The position numbers were made by a program, and so were the translations under genes. Below, one piece after another: positions 53,848 through 64,000 of a DNA stretch of 64,000 nucleotides (positions are counted from its first letter, which is position 1; each line of letters starts with the position of its first letter). A model generated the notes under the pieces. It ran no database searches. It saw only the letters and a program-made list of their open reading frames with translations, and was not told the DNA's origin. Location: assembly GCF_022605725.1 (NCBI RefSeq), contig NC_065546.1, positions 42,652,227 to 42,716,226 of the forward strand, written 5' to 3'. The DNA comes from Anthonomus grandis grandis (lineage: Eukaryota; Arthropoda; Insecta; Coleoptera; Curculionidae).

Positions 53848-54531
53848 CAGGTTGCCCCTTCGAAAACAGTCCAGCAAGATTTGGGGCCCTTTTTTCATTT
53901 TTGATTTTAGGGGAACAATTTTTTTTTATCCTTTCAACCCCTTGGCGGAGGTTGCAACCACCCTCAAATTCTTAAATAGGAATGGGGATCCGCTTATTAT
54001 AAAGATCTTTTTATTCTAGTTACAACTGCCAAGTTTGAAATTGCTAATTTGAGTTTTCGTAGTATGACAGCTTCTGAAAGATTTTGAAACAATACCATTG
54101 TTTAATATTTTTAGCGCTAGTTTTTGGAGGGTCTTGATTTACAAAACAGAAACGCTCGCACCCGTCGATTTTTGATTTTAGAAAAACAATTTTTTGTTTA
54201 AATTTTTACCTCCACAACATCAACCCCTTAGCGGGGGCGACATTCACCCTTATTTTTTAAATGGATTAACGGCATTCTCCAAAAGATCTAAGTACGTATC
54301 TCCATTTAAATTTCCCTATAAGAAAAATGGTCCAATTATCACCGCCATCACTTGACCCCACTCCTATTTACGATTTTGAGGGTGGTTGCAACCCCCGCCA
54401 AGAAATTGATGTTAAAGGGTTGAAAGTATTAAAAAAAATTGTCTCCCTAAAATCAAAAATCGTTGGGTCCGAGCATTTATTAATTTTTTTACAAAGGGGC
54501 CCCAAACCTTGCTGGACTGTTTTCGATGGGA
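53848..54531. mobile_element. MITE derived from the family A mariner
   Basis: Left end follows TA: CAGGTTGCCCCTTCG, then AAAACAGTCCAGCAAGATTT. The right side carries the inverse (AAACCTTGCTGGACTGTTTT at 54,505-54,524). Inverted similarity continues inward past AACCCCTTGGCGG / CCGCCAAGAAATTG for about 190 bp. No transposase. The terminal sequence matches that of the coding copy at 45,508, so it is a non-autonomous derivative or relative. Confidence 0.8.
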
Positions 54532-55929
54532 TTTTTAGTAAATTTTTGGTTTTGGTATATTAACTGTAGAATATACGTATATCATCATATACTATTCTAT
54601 TTACAAAAGGAGAAAATTTCTTTATTTAAAAAAATTGTCACGGTATTTATATATCTAGTTTTTAAACTTAATTATTGAACCTCAAATATTTGATGAAATT
54701 ACCCCGATATCACATAATATATGCCACCGTGTAGCGTACGATATACATTTTTGATACAAGTATATATCTTATAGAATGGAATAATATACATAGGGAAATC
54801 TAGAAAAAAGTAGGAAATTCATGACCGTGTATGAAACACAATAAATATACGAATAAGAAAAACTAAAGAATTCAAATTTGCTCAAAACTATACAAGGATT
54901 TAAAAAATAAAATTTAGTTTAGCAAAATGCAGTGGTGTACATTTTTGTTAACAAACATTTACAAGAAACCCCTAATGGACGCCACTGTTAAAAATTTGTT
55001 TGTACGTCGAAACATACTTCCTGATGGATAAAACATGTCTGCAAATTAAAAAAAAATATCTACATTGGTAGTAAAATTTTTGAAAAAAATACCTTTTTTT
55101 TTTAGTTTTAACACATATATTTGTGATGCTGTAGATTTCGTGTTTTTTAACTTTTATAAAAGAAGTAGGGTAAATTCGGGGGAAAGAGCATATCGAGGTA
55201 TCATTCCCAAGTGGGGTGATCTTGGTACGACCTCTTAAAAAAAAAAAAGGAATTCTTATCTCAAAAAAGTTAACCGAGTATCGAATATTAGAATTTATAG
55301 AAAATAAAAGAAATTATACTGGGTGACACAGAAAAAAGGGAACACTAAATAACTTTTTTACTTTTCAAGAAAAACAAATGAAATTTAGTATATCGATAGA
55401 ATAGTTATAAGTTAAACAGGAAGTGACAGTAACTTTCGTATTTTAAATGGAACACTTGGTGTATTAGTATGTATTTCGATAGAAAATAATATTCTAAAAA
55501 CAATGATACTCGATTTGCTACCTATTGTTTTATACTCATAGAAAAAATATTTTTTTTAAATTTTGAAATAGGGTGCCATGGATGCGTCAAAAGTTTTAAT
55601 TTTTAATCAAGTAATCTTGGAAAAATTGTTTTCATTGCATTTTATGACTCAAATGTTTTACGCGCCTATTTAAAATGTCCAAACTACCATTTATTTTGGC
55701 ATTTACTGTATTTTGTTACATAGCACGTTATTGGGAACAACCACTTTTGAAATGCGGTTTCTTTTTCCCAATAATTTGATATGATTATTTTTTAAATAGG
55801 TTCATAAATAAGCCCATAAAGAGAACCCGATCGATCAGTTAACTTAAGTCATCAATTTACCGACTTTTGATCAAAATTTTTCTTGCCAACACTTGAAAAA
55901 TTTATTATTTACAGTTCGGTACTATTTTT

Positions 55930-56440
55930 TTTTTTGAATATTTACACTAATTTTTTCGTCATATTTCTGACGGCCCAGTGCTGAGAAACCTTTGTTAAAC
56001 TTTGATAATGGTACAGTTATATTTTTCCACGATTTTATCATCATTAAAACATTTTTTGTAAAAAATGTTTGCAGTAAGTTTTTTATGAATTTTATTCTGT
56101 TAAATAGTTATTTTTACACAGCAATATTTACGGCCCAGTATTTACGGGAAAGTGACGGCCCAAGGCCCAAAAAGCGACGTTGAATTTTGATGATGGCCCA
56201 GTTAACTTTAACCATTGTTTTGCCATCGTTTATTCTGCCAAAACTTAAAAAAAATATTTAAAAAAAACATTCCAGTATTTCTACATTTTCTAAAAAAATA
56301 CATAATTTTACACAATATTTACGACAAAGTGACAGTGCTGAGAAATATTCTGGGAATTATTCTGTAAAGAAATTTTTACAGTAACACTTTTGTACATATT
56401 TATTCTGTAAAACATTAAATTTTACATAACACTCAATTTT
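55930..56440. repeat. GGCCCAGTGCTG / GACAATGGCCCA repeat, second block
   Basis: ACGGCCCAGTGCTGAGAAACC with GATAATGGTACAGTT (about 55,971), ACGGCCCAGTATTTACGGG with GATGATGGCCCAGTTAACTT (about 56,130-56,200), and GACAGTGCTGAGAAA (about 56,331). Same repeat as at 53.5 kb, separated by the MITE and other DNA. Confidence 0.6.
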
Positions 56441-58848
56441 AATACTTTAATCATATTAAATAAATAATAAAAAAAAAACAGTCAATTTTTTGTAAATTCT
56501 GCAAATATTTTTTGATAGCTCAATGAACCCCGATTTTAACAAAAATACCATATTACCGAAAATCTTCTGATGATACTTATTGCCGATTAATCGGACCAAA
56601 GGGTTTTTAATGGATAAAAAAAGGATTTTTCAAGTTCATTTAACGCAATTTTCCACACTAAAATCCTCTTCCAGAATCTCCGTTGTTTTTTATATTTTTT
56701 TTTACGCAGGATTTAGACACGTTTGACTGATGTCACGCCAATAAATAACACGCTGAGAAGCGCAGATAATTTCCCTAATAATGAGCCCATTATATGGTAA
56801 AAAGATTCCTAATAACTGACAATAATTTTCCATTAATAAACACTTGGTTTATTGAATAATAAATAAGTATTATTTATACATTTCCCTGATGCACGTACGC
56901 TGAGTCCAATTGTGCAGTTTATGTTTGAAAGGATTTAAGTGACTACGGGGGCATTTTAAGTGCCGGACTTTTGCTCATATTTCTTGGGATTTGCACTTAA
57001 GAGTTAAGCCTGACAAATAACGAAAACACGAGGTGTAAAGTGATATAAAAGAATGGAGGAAGGTCTTAAAGGTTCTTGGGAAAATTCTCTTGTATTTCAC
57101 ACTTTTTTTATGGTCCAAACACTATTTTCTGTCTTTGTTTCTGCTCATAAAATATTCCAGAAGATTAGGTTTTTTTTTAATGGAAATAATATGCATTTTG
57201 AAGCAATTTTGCATTCATTAAAATAAATATATCTTCTTGATATTCTCGAAGTACACGTATGTTTAAATGAATCTTATCAAGGTATTGGTAAAAAGGACTA
57301 ATTCCTTGGGCCATTCATATATATAGTTAAATGCCACTATTTCTTTAGTATTAATGTGAAGCCAAGTAAATATGCGTTTGATTTAAATATAGATATAAAA
57401 CTATAATTATATACCATTTAACTGAATCAATAGTATATTCATTTAATAGTGATGTTATCAATATAAACTAACAACGTTATTTCTTTAATGTAATTCGACT
57501 TTAAAGAGGTAAACTAATTAGGTTATCTAGTTGCTTCAGAAGTATGTACATACCTTGTAAATTTTTTGTCTAATTAATTATTCTGTAAGCAAAATGAAGA
57601 GGAATAAATAACATAACAATTACAAAACTGAAAAATACCCTTAAATTAATATAGATATTAGAAGCGAAATCTTATATACAAATTAATACTATAAGCACAT
57701 ATAAAAACTAATTGATAATCACCAGACTTTACTACGACAGTTTTTCCATTTATATAAGAGTACGAATTCGTTATAGATTCCGATAGTTGTAACAAAAGGT
57801 TTTGATGCTCTTAACAAATATTGATATTATAACCACATATATGACGTAAACATGTTATAAGGTAAATTTTATTAACAACAAGGGACAGACACATCATTGT
57901 CTACAATGACATTTTTAATTTGTCCAAATGTTGGTTTAATTTTATGGAATTGCCTTGTTCTAATAAATTTTTAATATTAGCTCCACATCAAAGTGTTCTA
58001 TAATAGAGTAAAAAAAAAGCGAGGCTTCTTGAAAACACATATCCGAATCTAACGTTACTGTCTTTGGTAGTTGGCATTGTCATCAGTTGAAATAAATCAA
58101 ATTGGAATATCCGTCGTACTAGTTAGTTGAATCTTATGAGAACAATCTTCAATCTATTGAATCTTAGGAGAACAACCACCTTCTGCATCGACTATTTTTT
58201 TGGCTAAAAAAATATTTAATTAGACTGGGTTTAATAATTAAGGTTGACATATTTAGTAAACTTTAAAGACAGGTTCAAAAAAAAGCGTACTGCAGTATTT
58301 TCAAGACATTCCAACAATCAGACAAATAAAATTTTAGTTTCTCAACTTTGGTTACTAATTTGATTGATTTAACCCCACTTCGTCTTCTATTTTACTCCTT
58401 ACTAGCTCATCGATATCATATTTGATAATATCAGCTTTAAAATATTCAAGTCTCTAATTTTTTCAGTTTAAAAGAGAAAACATTTTCATCGATTTTTTTT
58501 ATCTTATTGTTAATATTTACAATATACAGAATATGAAAATTCCTAGAATAATTTTGTAGTCAAATTATTCAGGGAATACCTGTATAAATTTTCAAATTCA
58601 AATTATGACTAGTTTTTGAGTTATAAGCATTTTATAAAATTTATAGGAAGAAAATACTTTTTCAAAATCCTGTACATGCATCCAAAATTTCTATAATATG
58701 TCTCTTGTAAAAGTAAGTGAGGAATATGTGTATGAATTTTCGAGTTTGGATTTTGACCAGTTTTTGAGTTATAAGCATTTTGTGAAAGTTTTTGTTTAAA
58801 ACAAAATCCTTGTCCCTTGTAATTTAAAAATAACAGAGTATATATTAA

Positions 58849-60318
58849 GCTACAGTGGAAGACCAAAAGATGATAAAGCAGCCTCAGGAGTAGGTTTGCT
58901 TATGCACGAGAAGTATCTGAAGAAGATATTAGAAATCTGTTTTGTCAACGACAGACTATTGCTACGATGATGTTTACGAAGACAACTAAAACCCACGCTA
59001 TAAGTGTATATGCCTCTGATACAAAAAAACTACAAGAAGAGAAATATTCGTTCTACGACGAACTCCAAAACACTATGGACATGATACCTAAATCAGAGGA
59101 ATTTATAATTTTGGAAGATCTCAATGTAAGAGTGGCTAACGAAATTCTCAAGGTTATTAAAAACCGTTTCAACGAAGAAGTTCTAAATAATACCGGAGAA
59201 TAACTAATCCAATTTTGTGCACATAATGAGCTGCAGATCAATAATACATTCTATGCACATAAACAACAACATAAATACACATTCGAAAACAGCAGGGGAC
59301 AAAATTCAACCATAGATTACATCATCACAATTCATAAACCAAAACATTCACCCTTCGAAAATATTGGATACCTACAACAGGTTGTTTATTAGCTAAGTTA
59401 AGGGAATGCGTACAAAGAAAACCAAAAGATGCTACCGCAAAGTACTTATACCAGCAAACACTGAAGCAGAAAATCAATGAAAATAAAATACAGAATGAAG
59501 ATGTTGAGACTGCCTGGATGAAACTTAGCAATAACATAACAGCAGCTGCAAAGGACGCACTAGGTCAACGCAAAATAAACAATAATGGAAAGAGAAACAC
59601 AAAACCATGGTTACCAAAGAGATACGAGAGAGAAAAGCTTATCTACAACTTAGAAGTCAAACTATCACCTATGAAGATTAAAAAATGGTTCAAAACAGGG
59701 TAAACGAGCAATTTAGGAAATTAAAAGAGGGATACAAACCTAAACAATAACGACAGAAGTGTGGGAGAGATACTTTGGAACCCTCTATATAACACACATA
59801 AAAGAGATGATAGGACTAGAAGCTGAACACGATAACACCAAAAACAACGAAGATAAAAATCAAAGAATACAAATAGAAGAAATTAAATTAGCAGTGTCCA
59901 AGCGGAAAAATCGAAAAGCGCCAGGATTGGAGAAGATTAATAATGAACTAATCAAATATGGGGGCGACGCATTATTGGACAAAAAAAAATTTAAACAAAC
60001 ATTTTATTGAACAAAATATATAATATATCCAAGGTGCCAGAAGAGTGGAAACATAGTATAACGATTCACAAAATTATAGAGTCTATTAAGCGCACCTTCA
60101 AAGCTATTCACAAAAATTCTAACCGACGAAATTCTACAGACTAGCATCAGTGAAGAACAACAGGGGTTTCGACAAAATAGATCCACCACAGATGCAATAT
60201 TTATCTTAAGACACATAGCGGAAAAATCAATTGAGTATAACAAACCTGGCTCTATGTGCTTTATCGATGTAACAAAAGCATTCGATAGGGTTAGACTTGG
60301 CGGTGTCAAATTTGATTA
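58849..60318 (+). mobile_element. RTE-type LINE, endonuclease and RT N-terminal part
   Basis: Plus strand. Endonuclease: YSGRPKDDKAASGVGLLMHE, FYDELQNTMDMIPKSEEFII, LEDLNVRVANE, then LIQFCAHNELQINNTFY and QNSTIDYIIT. Linker and RT: DALGQRKINNNGKRNTKPWL, SKRKNRKAPGLEKINNELIK, QQGFRQNRSTTDAIFILRHI and GSMCFIDVTKAFDRV, where the copy ends. Several stops and frameshifts. In the family the D of AGDLN is catalytic; it survives here as LEDLN. Confidence 0.85.
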
Positions 60319-62180
60319 AAAATTGATAGAGTGAGAAGCAGCGACAACATGGTCTATTCTTTGAGCCTGCTTTATTCCTAGATATTTGTATAGGACTCTT
60401 TTTCGTTTATCGCATTAATTATCGAACCGTTTTGTATCTGAAAGTCACCGGGTTGTAGTTTACCCTTAATAATATTCACAGTTGGGCACTAATCCAGTCC
60501 AAGGGACATTTTCTACTATTTTAAGCATCTGTTCTAGTTGATTTTATGTTGCCGCAAGAATTTTTAAATCATCGATATAAAGTAGATGGTTTACTCTTAT
60601 TATTTCCCATTATTCTTTTTTATGCCAAATTTGTACCTAGATGAATTGAGTTGGCTAGAGAGCGGGTTTCATGGCAAGGCAGAATCCAAGTGGACTGAAA
60701 GAATCATCCTGGAATATACCCCTACGAATATAAATCATATTAGTTCCAATGCAGTTACCGTTACCGTACCGGCTGCTTGAGTTTTATTGATGTTCACCAT
60801 AATGAATTCTAAAAAGGAAATTATGTGTTTTTTTTGACAATTTAAGTACAGTAATAAGCCATTTATGTGGAACTGCATCAAAAGGTTTTCGGTAGTCAAT
60901 ATATGCTGCGAAAAGGTTTCTCTTCTTGTTAAATGCCTTATTGCAAACTGATTGCAAACGAAGTCGAAAACTATAATATAATATAATATAATATAATTAT
61001 AGCTGTTTTTTACATCCTATGGCACCGTAACCTAAGCACGTCGTTTAGAAAGTCGGGCAGTTATTGATGTGTTGACCACAATTTCTTAATCCAATAATTT
61101 TGGAGGTGATCTGAACCTGAAGCTTTCCAGTTTAATTGGTAAAAATTGGTAAATTGGTAAAAATGCCATTTGATTATATATTTGAGACTTTGTTCGTTCT
61201 TCATCCAGCCATTCAGTGTCGAGGTTGCATTCACTAGTGGTGTTAAATGAGTGCTCCAGAAAACTTCGATGTAAGTAAATTATCTTGTTTCATTTTATTA
61301 CTGGATTTGATACATTCTTAAGCCACCTGAAAAAATAGATAACGTCTGTTTAAGGGTATCTAGACATTGTTCCGGAGTACAGTTTTCTGAGTCCTGCTGT
61401 GTATGTTGTTGGATCTGACGCATTATTTCCTCTACTCTTCCTTGTACTTTTCTGGTTCTAATATCCCGGTGTATTCCTTTAGCCGGCCAATGTCTTTCCT
61501 AATATCTTCAGTATTTTTTAGTAGTCTCCTTTCCCATGACGGTGTCGGTCTTTCATTACGAGTAACTCTTTGCTGGTTATTTATTATTTTTAATAATAGC
61601 GGCAGCCGCACAGTAGATTATTTTATGAAGCTGTTCAAGTGTGGTAACTGACGTAAGAGTGTAATCAGGTATAATTAAGTTAGCAGCATTAACAAGAATA
61701 GCCAATTTGCAAGAAAGAGTTAACGCTAGGAAAAGCTGGTCTTGTTAAGAGGTTTGTGCCTTTATACTCTGCCATTGCCCTTCTAAGCTCTGTTCTAAGT
61801 TTAGCATGCATCTTGTCACTATGTTCATTGTTCTGGTCACCATTTTTGGTCTCTTGTTTTATTATCACTTCTAGTAACGGCGCCTGGTCTGGTGGGTCTA
61901 AGTTTTCTTCCGCTTCTGCTCTCTTTGTCGGCATTGTTCGGCAAATTGTCTCTTACTTCATTTAAAAACTGTTAATAAATTATTTCTGCTGCAATTTTCT
62001 TTTTAATAGTGTTAATTCAGGTTTCTGGGATCAAGTTGTTTCTAAGAATGACGCAATATTGGTCAGCGACTCTTTGCTCAGTCACGTTCATATTTGGATA
62101 TTTTCTGCAGAATTCAACATGTCTGTAGCCAATCATCTGTTGCTCCAGATTTGTTACCTTAAAGAAAATGCGCAATATAT
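60319..62180 (-). mobile_element. Dong/R4-type LINE, downstream copy of a tandem pair
   Basis: Minus strand. N-terminal region 61,490-62,180 (FKVTNLEQQMIGYRHVEFC, NMNVTEQRVADQ, MPTKRAEAEENLDPPDQAP, TELRRAMAEYKGTNLLTRPA), then worn middle, then RT remnants down to about 60,345, including an intact YIDD box at about 60,570-60,581 (LLYIDDLKILAAT). The C-terminal endonuclease is missing; the copy stops where it meets the RTE element. Confidence 0.75.
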
Positions 62181-62202
62181 CAGGCTCTCCTGTTGTTGCC
62201 AC

Positions 62203-62547
62203 AATAATTGAAACTGTCCGAACTTCTCTTATTTCCCATTATCTTCGTATCTGGTGTTCTAGATCCCTGTACTTAACAATCTTTTCATTATGTTTCTCTC
62301 TTAGGTTATTATTATTATTATTATTATTAGGAATAGCTACATCAATAAGGGTTGTCTTCCTAGAAATTTTATCGATTAGTATTAGGTCATGCCTATTGTT
62401 ACTTATTCGTTGACCTGTAAGTATAGTACGATCCCAATACAATTTGTATTGCTCATTTTCAAGAACTGGTTTCGGCTTATAGCTATAATATGGTATCTTG
62501 GCTGCTGATAAAAGGCTTAGTTTTCTGTGAGCTCCGTATCTTTGCAA
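62203..62547 (-). pseudogene. R4-type restriction-enzyme-like endonuclease domain
   Basis: Reads WDRTILTGQRISNNRHDLIL, IDKISRKTTLIDVAIPNNNN, EKHNEKIVKYRDLEHQIRR, a stop, then REVRTVSIIVATTG. This is the DNA-cleaving domain of R2/R4-type LINEs. The core RPD is RHD here, while the copy at 37.3 kb keeps RPD. The AIP-poly-Asn stretch is encoded by an (AAT)n run (about 62,305-62,328), longer than the four Asn at 37.3 kb. Confidence 0.8.
62303..62328. repeat. (ATT)n run inside the R4-type endonuclease frame
   Basis: About eight ATT units on the plus strand, encoding poly-Asn on the minus strand directly after the LIDVAIP motif. Confidence 0.9.
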
Positions 62548-63129
62548 CTAAATTATATCGTTCTTTATATTCCGTTGGTGCAAAAGTTTGACATCCACCG
62601 GTGGCATGCTGAATGGACTCCGTTGTCTCTCTCTACATCTGTCACTTTGTATCGTCGAGTCACCTACGTCCAACTTTAAATAATTTCTTGTTGGTGTTAC
62701 TTGATCTTGGATATTCACAAGAAACCCTTCAGTTTCGGGAAAAAGCTGTCGCGAAGTCAACAAGTAGTTCGACGCCGCTATGTCGACATAGTCTCGTTAA
62801 ACCTCGTGAATAAGCCTTCTATGTAGTGGTTTTCCCATCCAAACTTGCATTTTATTCTTGCTCACTGTATATGGGTATCTCAAACTCCTGGAGTTTATGT
62901 GGTGTTGAGTCGTCTGCTTCACATACGGCACGATTGATGTCTGATGTTTCAGCCTTTCTTAAGAAAAAGGATCGCAAGTTACTAATTTATTGTGTCAGCT
63001 GCTTTCCTATGTCGGCCATTCCTCTTCCTACTATATGTCGAGGTAGCGTAGTTCGTTCTACGGCACTGCGCGGATGATGCTTATTGGCTTTCGTTAGGAG
63101 TGTTCTAGCCTTTCTTTGCAGGTTCTCGT

Positions 63130-63794
63130 TTAGTCCATCCTATAAAGTGAACGGACTCCATAGGTATTAATAGCTTTAAATAAGTAGTTTCTGCTATTAA
63201 GACTTGTTTTACGAAGTCGTCGCATTCTTGTAGTGAACTTAGTAGTCAGCTCATTCTTTATAGTTCTATAATCTATTCTTTGCGCCTGCTTCGTTCCTAG
63301 ATATTTGTAGGATTCTTCTTCGTCCATAGGATTAAGTATCTGACCATTTTCTGTTTGAAAGTCATCTGGTTGTAATTTACTCCTAATAATTTTCACAGCT
63401 CGGCACTTATCCAATCCAAAGGTCATTCCTATATCATCAGAGAATTTTTCTACTATTTTAAGAATCTGATCTAGTCAATTTCGAGTTGCCGCAAGAATTT
63501 TTAAGGCATCCTTATGAAGTAGATGATTTACTCTTCTTATTTCTCTATTATCCTTTTTTAAGCCAAATCCGTACCTAGTTGACATGAGTTGTTTATAAGT
63601 TGGCTAGAGAGTGGGGTCATGGCAAGGCAGAACCAAAATGGACTTAAGGAATCTCCCTGGAATATACCCCTATTGATAGGAATCATATTAGTTCCAATGC
63701 AGGTACCGTTAGGCACCTGAAGTTTCATTGATGTTCGCCAAGATGCCATAGTGAATTCGAAAAAGGAAATTATGTGCTTATCTATTTTGTGCAA
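63130..63794 (-). pseudogene. R4-type reverse transcriptase pieces
   Basis: Two frames: 63558-63794 with FEFTMASWRTSMKLQVPN and IFQGDSLSPFWFCLAMTPLS, and 63130-63426 with MTFGLDKCRAVKIIRSKLQP, EEESYKYLGTKQAQRIDYR and LKTxLNSRNxLFKAINTYGV-like text. GDSLSP replaces the GVPQGS of Jockey/CR1-type elements and is typical of R2/R4 clades. A frameshift and the lost YxDD box make it inactive. Confidence 0.8.
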
Positions 63795-64000
63795 TTTAAA
63801 TACATTAATAGGCTATTTATGTGGATCTGCATCAAAAGCTTGTCGGTAGTCAAGATATGCTGCGAAAAGGTTTCTCTTGTTGTTAAACGCCTGATTGCAA
63901 ACTACGGAGTCGATAATTAGTTATTCTTTATACCCCATGGCACCTCTGGTACATCCTGTCTGTTGAGCCGCTATGATGCTATTTTGGTCACAATGTCTGT

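Larger units (their letters stand above)
53307..58848 (+). other. Putative first intron of the plus-strand gene
   Basis: No exon seen. It holds a dispersed repeat (53,490-53,770 and 55,930-56,440), a MITE (53,848-54,531) and a transposon-like end at about 55,320 (TACTGGGTGACACAG). 56,450-58,500 is A+T-rich with nothing recognised. Near 58,610 and 58,770 the phrase TTTTTGAGTTATAAGCATTT occurs twice. Confidence 0.4.
62181..64000 (-). mobile_element. Dong/R4-type LINE, upstream copy of a tandem pair
   Basis: Minus strand, running in from the right edge. RT: INRGIFQGDSLSPFWFCLAM (about 63,640-63,700), a damaged catalytic box (HKDA where the other copy has YIDD, about 63,515), FSDDIGMTFGLDKCRAVKII, KYLGTKQAQRIDY. 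Then a CCHC-like knuckle (ESIQHATGGC) and the restriction-like endonuclease at 62,239-62,547. It ends at the junction with the downstream copy near 62,180. Confidence 0.8.

Overview
This is a window of insect nuclear DNA. It is A+T-rich, has spliced genes with GT..AG introns, and is packed with decayed non-LTR retrotransposons (LINEs) and Tc1/mariner-type elements ending in CAGGGTGT. The TE families and the very short host introns fit a holometabolous insect, perhaps a beetle, but the species cannot be fixed from the sequence.

Left part (about 1-26,200): one host gene on the minus strand, the nucleoporin Nup154/Nup155. I could place 14 consecutive coding exons (25887 down to 6214), all phase-compatible, giving about 1160 residues from the start codon. 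The family is about 1370-1390 residues long, so the last 200 or so should lie left of base 1. Introns are of two kinds: eight of 54-96 bp, and others of 0.9-7 kb swollen by LINE, transposon and tandem-repeat insertions.

Middle part (about 26,200-52,800): no host gene recognised. It is a graveyard of nested mobile elements: LINE copies on both strands, a 1.6-kb element with about 615-bp terminal inverted repeats, a 2.8-kb mariner-type element carrying a piece of a second transposase family, a Ty3/gypsy-like LTR, a hAT-type MITE with an 8-bp target duplication, a large fold-back element enclosing a satellite-like array, and a Dong/R4-type fragment between two (ATT)n arrays. Four of the five best-preserved mariner-family copies and one MITE sit inside reverse-transcriptase sequence of older LINEs.

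Right part (about 52,800-64,000): a G+C- and CpG-rich island ending in a strong splice donor at 53307 looks like the promoter and non-coding first exon of a plus-strand gene whose body is right of the window. Its putative first intron holds a dispersed repeat, a mariner-derived MITE, an RTE-type LINE (58,849-60,318), and two minus-strand Dong/R4-type copies joined head to tail, with the end of one reading frame fused to the start of the next near 62,180.

All exon joins are inferred by reading both strands and matching remembered family features; no alignment was run. TE boundaries are exact only where terminal repeats and target duplications are stated.
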